Program-made: the position numbers and the translations under genes
In this document: positions 1 through 5,646 of the stretch, in pieces
Layout: the number at the start of each line of letters is the position of its first letter
How positions within the stretch are numbered: position 1 is the first letter of the stretch
Assembly (NCBI GenBank): GCA_012511485.1
Contig: JAAZFZ010000282.1
Location: 1 to 8,377, forward strand
DNA: 8,377 bases
Direction: 5' to 3'
DNA from: Clostridiales bacterium
GTDB taxonomy: Bacteria; Bacillota; Clostridia; Oscillospirales; Acutalibacteraceae
Notes under the pieces: model-generated
The model's input: the letters and a program-made list of their open reading frames with translations, nothing else
What the model was told of the DNA's origin: nothing
The model's database searches: none

Positions 1-1
1 G

Positions 2-148
2 GTTATTGAGATAACGCAAATCGGCAAAAAATGCCACAACCTTTGTGAAAGCGTTGACGAGGGCTGCCCTCTGATAAGGGGATGCATATTTGCAAGGGTG
101 ATTACGGGCGGTACTGTCAGTGCCGGGGACGAGGTTGAAATATGCTAG
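2..148 (+). CDS. MOSC-domain protein, C-terminal fragment (5' end outside window)
   Basis: This open frame enters from the left edge and ends at TAG 146-148, giving 48 visible codons. The residues begin VIEITQIGKKCHNLC and end FARVITGGTVSAGDEVEIC. This matches the last third of a MOSC domain, including the conserved Cys after QIGK that is thought to carry sulfur or persulfide in this family. The same segment recurs in the complete MOSC gene at 1083-1550 (EITQIGKQCH, FARVIEGG, DEIEV), so the two are paralogs. This copy is two residues shorter in the middle and has four cysteines in the stretch CHNLC...GC...GC. The stop overlaps the moaA start by 7 nt, so the genes are co-translated. The family role is Moco maturation or sulfur transfer; the exact substrate is unknown. 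The missing N-terminus could carry an additional domain such as MoaC or MogA, which cannot be judged here. Confidence 0.85.
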   Translation, partial: VIEITQIGKKCHNLCESVDEGCPLIRGCIFARVITGGTVSAGDEVEIC

Positions 149-1080
149 ACAGTTATGGGCGTTCAATCGAATATCTTCGCTTATCGGTCACTCAGAGGTG
201 CCAACAGAAATGCACCTACTGCTCGAAAAGCAGCGGCTTTTGCATTAAGGATTCCGAGCTTTCGGCAGAAAGGCTGGTGATGATTGCAAAGGCCTGCGCT
301 CAATTGGGTTTCAATAAAATAAGGCTCACGGGCGGTGAGCCCCTTTTGCGCAGAGATATCTGTGAAATAGTTACAGGAATATCCGCTCTAAAGTCCTTGG
401 GTGACATTGCAATAACAACAAACGGGCAGCTGCTAAAAGACTGTGCAAGGGATTTGAAGCAGGCGGGGCTAATGAGGTGCAATATTAGCCTTGACTCCCT
501 GCGGGCAGACAAGTATAAAGAGATAACCGGAGGTGACCTGCAAAGTGTCCTCGGGGGAATTCATGCCGCTCAAAGCTGCGGGCTTGACCCGATAAAGCTG
601 AATGTGGTGTTAATTAAGGGTAAAAACGACGATGAAATTGACGATTTTATAGAGCTTGCGAAGGAAAACCCTTTAGAAATAAGGTTTATTGAGCTGATGC
701 CTTTGGGTGACGGCGGGCAGGAGGGCATTAATAACAGTGAAATACTCAGACAGAGGGAATGGCTCAGACCTGCCGAATGTCAGAATTCGTCACAGCCCGC
801 TGCCGTTTACAGCGCACAGGGCTTTAAGGGAAAAATAGGCTTTATCAGCCCCATATCCCACAGCTTTTGCGCCAACTGCAACAGGATAAGGGTTACAAGC
901 GACGGCTATATTCGCCCCTGCCTCGGCTCGAACCTCGAATACTCGCTCAAAGAAGCACTTGAGGGCACAGAGGATGCACTCAAGCAATGTATTGTGCAGG
1001 CGGTCACAAATAAGCCCAAGGGGAGCTGCTTTGGACAGGGGTTTAAAACAAACAGAAAAATGAATAGAATAGGGGGCTGA
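142..1080 (+). CDS. moaA: GTP 3',8-cyclase MoaA (radical SAM, molybdenum cofactor biosynthesis)
   Basis: MoaA catalyses the first step of Moco synthesis in the cytosol: it converts GTP to 3',8-cyclo-GTP, which MoaC then turns into cPMP. The 312-aa protein is slightly shorter than typical MoaA (about 330 aa). The family hallmarks are all present. The radical SAM cluster is C20-x3-C24-x2-C27, the SAM-binding motif TGGEP is at 63-67, and ELMPLG is at 184-189. The C-terminal cluster that binds substrate is C243-x2-C246-x13-C260 (FCANCNRIR...PCL). The protein ends in the Gly-Gly tail (RIGG) needed for catalysis in this family. The first cluster reads RCQQKCTYC rather than the common RCNFRCxYC. The ATG has GAGG eight bases upstream, inside the preceding MOSC gene, whose stop it overlaps. 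A MOSC gene follows after 2 nt. Confidence 0.96.
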   Translation: MLDSYGRSIEYLRLSVTQRCQQKCTYCSKSSGFCIKDSELSAERLVMIAKACAQLGFNKIRLTGGEPLLRRDICEIVTGISALKSLGDIAITTNGQLLKDCARDLKQAGLMRCNISLDSLRADKYKEITGGDLQSVLGGIHAAQSCGLDPIKLNVVLIKGKNDDEIDDFIELAKENPLEIRFIELMPLGDGGQEGINNSEILRQREWLRPAECQNSSQPAAVYSAQGFKGKIGFISPISHSFCANCNRIRVTSDGYIRPCLGSNLEYSLKEALEGTEDALKQCIVQAVTNKPKGSCFGQGFKTNRKMNRIGG

Positions 1081-1082
1081 AT

Positions 1083-1550
1083 ATGGCAAGGGTGGTTTCG
1101 ATAAATTCGAGCAAAAACAAGGATGAAATTAAGCTCCCTGTGGAAAAGGGGCTTTTGCTCCGTGACGGAGGCCTTGCGGGTGATGCTCATGCAGGTGACG
1201 GGCACCGTCAGTTAAGCCTGCTCGCAAAGGAAAGCATTGATGAAATGCGTGCCGTTGGAATTGAAAACCTGAATTACGGCATTTTTGCCGAAAACATTAC
1301 GACACAAGGCATTATCCTCCACACTCTCCCTGTGGGTACAAGGCTCAGAATAGGCCGCTGCATTGTTGAGATAACTCAAATAGGCAAGCAGTGCCACAGT
1401 GGATGCGAAATATTTAAAAAAGTCGGCAAATGCGTTATGCCCACGCAGGGCGTGTTTGCCAGAGTCATTGAAGGAGGAGAATTTCTTTTGAATGATGAAA
1501 TTGAAGTAATGGGTGATGAGGGAAAGGCTCTGCTTGACTTTAGAAAGTGA
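1083..1550 (+). CDS. Standalone MOSC-domain protein (Moco sulfurase C-terminal-like)
   Basis: A 155-aa protein that is essentially one MOSC domain. The region GLAGDAHAGDGHRQLSLL (31-47), GIFAENITTQGI (66-77), LPVGTRLRIG (82-91), the signature EITQIGKQCHSGC (96-108) and FARVIEGG match the small clostridial MOSC proteins. C104 after QIGK is the predicted sulfur-carrying residue; C108 and C117 are further cysteines. MOSC domains take part in sulfur handling for Moco or Moco-like cofactors; for this small subfamily the enzyme target is not established. The ATG lies 2 nt after the moaA stop, and the ribosome binding site is the GGGGG run at the end of moaA, so the gene is part of the moaA operon. 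The last codons contain a promoter for the next unit. It is a paralog of the partial gene at the left edge. Confidence 0.92.
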   Translation: MARVVSINSSKNKDEIKLPVEKGLLLRDGGLAGDAHAGDGHRQLSLLAKESIDEMRAVGIENLNYGIFAENITTQGIILHTLPVGTRLRIGRCIVEITQIGKQCHSGCEIFKKVGKCVMPTQGVFARVIEGGEFLLNDEIEVMGDEGKALLDFRK

Positions 1551-1562
1551 AAATGATATATT
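1534..1562 (+). promoter_or_regulatory. Housekeeping sigma-A-type promoter with extended -10
   Basis: The -35 hexamer TTGACT is at 1534-1539, followed by a spacer of exactly 17 bp and the -10 hexamer TATATT at 1557-1562. The -10 is preceded by TG-N (1554-1556), an extended -10 element. Each hexamer matches consensus at 5 of 6 positions. The -35 lies inside the 3' end of the upstream MOSC gene. Transcription would begin near 1569, leaving a leader of about 47 nt before the acyltransferase ATG at 1616. This would separate the glycan-modification pair from the Moco operon. The hexamers are seen in the sequence; activity is inferred. Confidence 0.7.
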
Positions 1563-1600
1563 CACAAATGTAAAATATTGGAAAATCTTCGGGCTTTTGT

Positions 1601-1607
1601 GGGGTGA
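1601..1607 (+). promoter_or_regulatory. Ribosome binding site that decides the acyltransferase start
   Basis: GGGGTGA lies 8 nt before the ATG at 1616. A longer in-frame GTG start at 1604 would fall inside this purine-rich element and has no good site of its own, so ATG 1616 is preferred. Confidence 0.6.
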
Positions 1608-1615
1608 ATTTGTCA

Positions 1616-2668
1616 ATGAAAAAACAATACGGCTCTTTTGATATTGCAAAGTTTGTGTTTTCCTTTCTTATTATTATGGTGCATGTCAATTTTTTCATTA
1701 GTAAAGATGCAACCTTTTATATCGGGTGTTGGCTTGGCAGATTTGCAGTCCCGATGTTTTTTTGTATGGCAGGCTTTTTCCTTTTTAATAAGCTGCAGCC
1801 TCCAAATAAAATAACCGGCGAAAACCGCGCTTACATAAAGAGATACCTTTGGCGAATATTGAGGCTCTTTTTAATCTGGGGCGCAATATATTTTCCCTTC
1901 AAGATTTATGATTGGTGCGTCAACGGTTTCAGAATAAAATATATCGGCAGTTATCTGAAGGTTATGATTCTTCATGGCATGACCTATTCGCATACATGGT
2001 ACCTCGGCGCTCTCATTTACGGTGTAATCTGCACAGCATTTTTTCTTCATTTTCTTTCCCGCAAAAAGGTTTTTGCCGTTTCGGTGGTCTTCTATGTAAT
2101 AGGTCTTTTAATATCACCCTATTACTTTCTAATTAAGGCGCTCGTTGAGGGTACGCCTGTTGTTTCAGACTTGTTCAGGCTTTATTACTGGACCTTCGGC
2201 TCTGCACAAAACGGTGTGTTTTTTGCTTTTGTTTTTCTATCATTGGGCGCACTGCTCGCCGTGAGCAAGCCTGTTGTTCCAAAATGGTTATGCTTTGCGG
2301 GCTTCTTGATATTTTTTGCGGCTTCATTCTTTGAGGTAACCTACTTGAGGCGAAACGAATCGAGTATTTTTTCACTGCAGCTTTCATTATTGCCACTGGT
2401 TTACTTTCTGTTTGAGGGGCTCAGGCAGGTAGAGCTGAAATACAGGCCTGCTTACCGAACTTTGAGGGAGATGAGCATACTGATTTACTGTGTTCACCCT
2501 TTCTTTGACGAAATATTCAACGGGCTGTTAAAAATAATCAATCCCGCTTTTTATACAAAGCCTTTTGTGGCATATTTAATGACGGCGGCGGCTTCAATCG
2601 TTTTCGGATACTCTGTTCTAAAGCTTGAAAATACTAAAAAGGGCAAATTTTTATCATATCTGCATTAA
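1616..2668 (+). CDS. Membrane-bound acyltransferase, acyltransferase-3 family
   Basis: A 350-aa, strongly hydrophobic protein with about ten predicted membrane segments, typical in length for acyltransferase-3 proteins, which transfer acetyl or other acyl groups to extracytoplasmic polysaccharides, lipids or peptidoglycan. The N-terminal pattern SFDIAKFVFSFLIIMVHVN places the likely catalytic His23 at the end of the first membrane helix. Other family features are RFAVPMFFCMAGFFLF, HTWYLGALIYGVI and, near the C-terminus, SILIYCVHPFFDEIF. The preferred start is ATG 1616 (site GGGGTGA); in-frame GTG 1604 and TTG 1610 are alternatives giving up to four more residues. The gene has its own apparent promoter at 1534-1562 and is followed 67 nt later by a beta-propeller gene on the same strand, probably co-transcribed. 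The acyl donor and acceptor cannot be told from sequence. The base composition is more AT-rich than moaA, as expected for a membrane protein. Confidence 0.9.
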   Translation: MKKQYGSFDIAKFVFSFLIIMVHVNFFISKDATFYIGCWLGRFAVPMFFCMAGFFLFNKLQPPNKITGENRAYIKRYLWRILRLFLIWGAIYFPFKIYDWCVNGFRIKYIGSYLKVMILHGMTYSHTWYLGALIYGVICTAFFLHFLSRKKVFAVSVVFYVIGLLISPYYFLIKALVEGTPVVSDLFRLYYWTFGSAQNGVFFAFVFLSLGALLAVSKPVVPKWLCFAGFLIFFAASFFEVTYLRRNESSIFSLQLSLLPLVYFLFEGLRQVELKYRPAYRTLREMSILIYCVHPFFDEIFNGLLKIINPAFYTKPFVAYLMTAAASIVFGYSVLKLENTKKGKFLSYLH

Positions 2669-2723
2669 ACGGGCGGCTGCTGCTCGAGTGAAATTTATTA
2701 ACAATAAGTGGTAATTGGCAATT

Positions 2724-2729
2724 GGGGGT
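2724..2729 (+). promoter_or_regulatory. Ribosome binding site supporting a TTG start at 2736
   Basis: GGGGGT lies 6 nt before TTG 2736. The longer in-frame option, TTG 2715, has only TAAGTGG-type sequence upstream and would place this G-run inside the coding region. Confidence 0.5.
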
Positions 2730-2735
2730 AATTCT

Positions 2736-3608
2736 TTGCGGCCGTTAAAGGACATATTGTTTGAGGAATATTGGGAAATTGCTTTCAGGAAAATTGAAAA
2801 TAACGAAACCCTGCTGGATAATGGCGGGTTGTGCTTTGAGCTTTTGAAGTCCGATAAAAGCTGCTGGTATGCAGACCCTTTTCTTTTTGAAAGGGGCGGC
2901 AGGCTCTATCTGTTCATGGAAGTTTTTGATTCAAAAACAGAGCTGGGATACATCGGCTGCTCAGAATATGACGGGTGCTCTTTTTCAAAGCCCATTAAGG
3001 TTTTGCAGGAGGATTTTCACCTCTCCTATCCCCATGTCTTTGAAAGGGACGGGCATTTTTTTATGATGCCTGAAACCCATCAGGCCAACTGCATTGAGCT
3101 CTATAGGGCTGTTGAATTCCCCTATAGGTGGGAGAAGCACGGCATTTTAGTCAATAACATCAATGCCGTTGACACTGATTTGCTGGGCAATCATCTTATC
3201 ACCTGCAGGGTATGTGAAAGCAACGATATGAGCGTTGATTTGTGTGTGATTAATTTTGAGAACGGTCGGCCCTGTGAGTATAGCCCCGTAGCCTCAAATA
3301 GCTTTGATAAGCGTTGTGCGGGCGCTGTTTTTAAATATGACGGAAAAAGCATCAGACCTTCGCAGGACTGCAGTGGCAAAAGCTACGGCAACCGCATACA
3401 TTTCTGGCATATTACCGAGTGCAGCGACGAAAAGTATGATGAAACTCTCATAAAAACCATCCGCCCCGATGACATCTGCCTTAAAAATGGCCAAAAGCCG
3501 CTTTGCATACATACATATGCAAAAAGCGGCAAAATTGAAATTGTTGATGTAAAGTTCAGAAGGCTCAATTTTAAGCGAATACTATGGATTATAAAGAATA
3601 GAATATGA
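2736..3608 (+). CDS. Beta-propeller protein related to the GINT1 N-terminal domain (putative surface-glycan enzyme)
   Basis: From TTG 2736 the protein is 290 aa, or 297 aa from TTG 2715. It resembles the five-bladed propeller domain found at the N-terminus of glucosamine inositolphosphorylceramide transferase 1 and in many bacterial surface-polysaccharide clusters. Recognisable pieces are WYADPFLFERGGRLYLFMEVF (start at about residue 44), the blade GYIGCSEYDG...SKPIKVL, HLSYPHVFERDGHFFMMPET, IELYRAVEFPYRWEKHGILV and DTDLL, with a C-terminal IVDVKFRRLNF. The ADPF and SYPHVF segments form the usual pocket side of this fold. No signal peptide or membrane segment is seen, so it is probably cytosolic. 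It lacks the formyltransferase-like domain that some bacterial relatives carry. It sits just after an acyltransferase and before a terminator. Its reaction is not established; glycosyl transfer or glycan binding is an inference. Confidence 0.8.
   Translation: MRPLKDILFEEYWEIAFRKIENNETLLDNGGLCFELLKSDKSCWYADPFLFERGGRLYLFMEVFDSKTELGYIGCSEYDGCSFSKPIKVLQEDFHLSYPHVFERDGHFFMMPETHQANCIELYRAVEFPYRWEKHGILVNNINAVDTDLLGNHLITCRVCESNDMSVDLCVINFENGRPCEYSPVASNSFDKRCAGAVFKYDGKSIRPSQDCSGKSYGNRIHFWHITECSDEKYDETLIKTIRPDDICLKNGQKPLCIHTYAKSGKIEIVDVKFRRLNFKRILWIIKNRI
3497..3530. repeat. Imperfect inverted repeat inside the propeller coding region
   Basis: The left arm GCCGCTTTGCATA (3497-3509) is complementary to the right arm 3516-3530 (TATGC, five A, GCGGC), apart from two extra A in the right arm. 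The loop is 6 nt. It lies about 75 nt before the stop codon and could form a stable mRNA hairpin. No function is assigned; it may be chance plus coding constraint. Confidence 0.6.
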
Positions 3609-3629
3609 AAAGCTTATGCACTGAAAATC

Positions 3630-3657
3630 AAAGCACCGCTGCTCGGCGGTGCTTTTT
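3630..3657. terminator. Rho-independent terminator, probably bidirectional
   Basis: A 10-bp perfect stem (3630-3639 pairing with 3646-3655, core AGCACCGC/GCGGTGCT) encloses a TGCTCG loop. It runs into TTTTT on the plus strand. Read on the minus strand, the same hairpin is followed by TTTGATTTT. It lies between two convergent genes that end at 3608 (plus) and 3694 (minus), so it probably terminates both units. It works best in the plus direction, where the U-tract is cleaner. Confidence 0.85.
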
Positions 3658-3693
3658 CATATGTTGCTTTTATGAGGACTGTTCGGATACTGC

Positions 3694-4644
3694 TTAAAGA
3701 ATATCCTCAACAAAATATGAGTTTGTGTTTGCTCTAAGGCCGCTGTTATCCGTTATCTGGATGCGAACATATTTATCCTTTTGTAAAATCTCAAAGCTTG
3801 CAGAATCAATGGTTGCACCCTTTGGGGCATGTTCAGTTTCAGTTCTTCTGCCCGCAGTTGTCATACAGATGCTTTTGACATCCGAGCATTTGATGAAAAG
3901 CCTTGCATCTTCAACATGAAGCTCTTTGATTTCCGGGCCCATCGAAGCATAGAAGCCGCCAGCCCGCAAGGCTTTTATAATCGTATGGTAATCAAGTGAG
4001 CCTGCCTTTATCATTATGAAACCGCCGAATGAATCATTTTCCGGGTGACCTATCGGGTAGGTGTCGTGGTTATCGTCCGCTGCTATGCAGAAGATTTTGT
4101 TGCCCTCACGAAGGAGAGTATCATAGGGGATAACCTGGTTGCCGTCAATGCCTCCATGCGCCGCGCTGTGGTTATAAATCTCCATGGCAAAAATACCTTT
4201 TAAATCCTTATAATCATAGGCGGTCTGCAGGGACCAGTTTGGGTGGTTATAACAAACAATAAAGCCCGAATCGTTTAATTCTTGAATAAAATCGTTTATC
4301 CCCTCAATATCTCCGTAAACAGGCAAGGGCAAAAGCGATTCAAAGGGAGGCTGCTCCTTTTTTGAGTAGGCATTGAAGTGGTAGCAGCGTGTGAAATCAG
4401 TATCCTTTTCATTTGTGTCACTGATATCTATCTCAAAAGCCGTAAGTGCAAGAAAGTTCTCATCCGTGAGATGGCTGTGGCTGATGCACCTATCATGGTC
4501 GGTAAAGGCAATTATGGAGTAGCCCTCTTTTTTGTAGGCCTCTTTGAGTTCCTCCGAGGTCAGTCTTCCGTCTGAAACGGTTGAATGGCAGTGCAAATTT
4601 GCCTTGTAAAACTGCCCTTCTTCTGGTAAGAGATATTTTTTCAT
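3694..4644 (-). CDS. PHP-domain metal-dependent phosphoesterase
   Basis: A 316-aa protein with the polymerase-and-histidinol-phosphatase fold. Metal-binding motifs are clear: NLHCHSTVSDG (H18, H20, D25), AFTDHD (46-51), a glutamate in TAFEIDIS (E71), YNHPNWS (H134), MEIYNHSA (E155, H159) and AADDNHD (188-194). Relatives hydrolyse phosphoesters such as nucleoside 3',5'-bisphosphate, oligonucleotides or histidinol phosphate; the substrate here cannot be read from sequence. About 75 C-terminal residues after the catalytic core (from ELHVEDARLFIKC) look beta-rich, as in longer members of the family. No signal peptide is seen. ATG 4644 has AAGGAG 7 nt upstream (4652-4657). The gene lies 53 nt after the DUF4097 gene and is the last of the minus-strand series, ending at the hairpin 3630-3657. 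Confidence 0.9.
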   Translation of the reverse strand: MKKYLLPEEGQFYKANLHCHSTVSDGRLTSEELKEAYKKEGYSIIAFTDHDRCISHSHLTDENFLALTAFEIDISDTNEKDTDFTRCYHFNAYSKKEQPPFESLLPLPVYGDIEGINDFIQELNDSGFIVCYNHPNWSLQTAYDYKDLKGIFAMEIYNHSAAHGGIDGNQVIPYDTLLREGNKIFCIAADDNHDTYPIGHPENDSFGGFIMIKAGSLDYHTIIKALRAGGFYASMGPEIKELHVEDARLFIKCSDVKSICMTTAGRRTETEHAPKGATIDSASFEILQKDKYVRIQITDNSGLRANTNSYFVEDIL

Positions 4645-4697
4645 TGCAATGCTCCTTAATATTTTTTGGCGTCTGAATTAAACAGTTAAAGCATTAT

Positions 4698-5636
4698 TCA
4701 TTTTTTCAAAATCTCTATGTTACCGGAGGTTGTGTGCAGAGTCAGTTCATTATCCTTTGCACCCACCTGACCCTCTGCCCTTTTGCTGATGAAATCATCA
4801 AAAAAGTCGGATTGAAGCCTTCCGCTTAAAGTTGAAACATAATAATTAAACTCTGCATTATGAGGAAGCTCAAGGGTCACATTGCCGGATGTGCTGCCGA
4901 TGTTGACATTTTTATTCTCAAATTCATTGAAGCCTATTTCTACGCTTGCGGAGGTTGTTTTTAAATCCATGCTGCCGCCACAATTGTTTATTTTTACATT
5001 GCCCGAGGTAGCTACGATATCAGCATACCGAGCCATACATTCAGTGATATTTATTTCTGATGATGTGCCTTTTACATTTAATTCTTCAGCATTAATTCTC
5101 CTGATATTCAGGTCGCCGGATGTGGTGGTTATGATGAGCCTTTCAGCAGTAAGCATATCAGCGTCAAGCTCGCCTGAGGAGGTGTTTAGCTTAATATCGG
5201 CTAAAACCAACGAATCAATTTTTATATTGCCTGATGAAGTGTCTATTGATAAATCCTTATCATAGCCTTCGGGAATATATACATCCATCTTCAAGTTTTC
5301 ACCGAACGATATTATACTTTTTCTGCGCTTTAACTGCGCAGTTATCCTTCCATTGTTCATCTCTGCACTAAGGTTTGTATCGTGCCTGGATTTGCCGTAT
5401 AAATGAAACCTGACCTCGCTGCCTTGCGTTGTGATAATATGAAGCGAAGTGCTTGACAAATCAATCTCGATTTCAGCTGCCGCTTCGGTGGAAAAGCTTT
5501 TTTCCTCATTGATTTCTTTAGCGACGGAGAATAATGCTGTTCCGAAGTAATCCTTAACAGTTGTTCCTCCCAAAACAATTATGCCTGCTACAATCAACCC
5601 CAGAATCAAATATTGCCAGCTTGATTTTTTGTTCAT
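4698..5636 (-). CDS. Membrane-anchored DUF4097 beta-helix protein
   Basis: A 312-aa protein. Residues 8-27 form one hydrophobic segment after a lysine-containing N-terminus and have no lipobox Cys, so this is probably a signal anchor with the rest outside the cell. The remainder is a DUF4097 domain: short beta strands separated by Ser/Thr-Gly turns. The turn motif appears at about 133, 152, 171, 190, 209, 227, 248, 269 and 302 (TSSG, TSSG, TTSG, GTSS, ATSG, TTSA, STSG, TLSG, TTSG), roughly every 19-21 residues, as expected for the rungs of a right-handed beta-helix. The family includes LiaG of the Bacillus envelope-stress operon, but its biochemical role is unknown. The start ATG 5636 has AAGGAG (5643-5648) that overlaps the stop codon of the upstream exporter gene, so translation is probably coupled. 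Confidence 0.9.
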   Translation of the reverse strand: MNKKSSWQYLILGLIVAGIIVLGGTTVKDYFGTALFSVAKEINEEKSFSTEAAAEIEIDLSSTSLHIITTQGSEVRFHLYGKSRHDTNLSAEMNNGRITAQLKRRKSIISFGENLKMDVYIPEGYDKDLSIDTSSGNIKIDSLVLADIKLNTSSGELDADMLTAERLIITTTSGDLNIRRINAEELNVKGTSSEINITECMARYADIVATSGNVKINNCGGSMDLKTTSASVEIGFNEFENKNVNIGSTSGNVTLELPHNAEFNYYVSTLSGRLQSDFFDDFISKRAEGQVGAKDNELTLHTTSGNIEILKK

Positions 5637-5646
5637 ATTTTTCTCC

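Noticed and set aside
790..1205. Two overlapping minus-strand open frames of 99 codons each across the moaA/MOSC junction
   Set aside because: They lie opposite well-supported moaA and MOSC coding sequence and overlap each other; their products have no domain-like pattern.
1551..1615. Possible riboswitch or Moco-responsive leader before the acyltransferase
   Set aside because: The leader is only about 47 nt after the predicted start and shows no multi-stem structure or anti-terminator.
1212..1649. 145-codon minus-strand open frame opposite the second MOSC gene
   Set aside because: The MOSC motifs on the plus strand are unambiguous, and this frame is a shadow without a supported start.
4645..4697. 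Separate promoter for the PHP gene (TTGAAA near the end of the DUF4097 gene)
   Set aside because: TTGAAA is present, but no -10-like hexamer lies at 16-18 bp; the candidates TTTAAT and TTTAAC are at the wrong distance.
4882..5265. 127-codon open frame on the plus strand within the DUF4097 gene
   Set aside because: It is the complement of the repetitive Ser/Thr-Gly coding sequence, has no ribosome binding site and no recognisable protein pattern; the minus-strand DUF4097 protein is clear.
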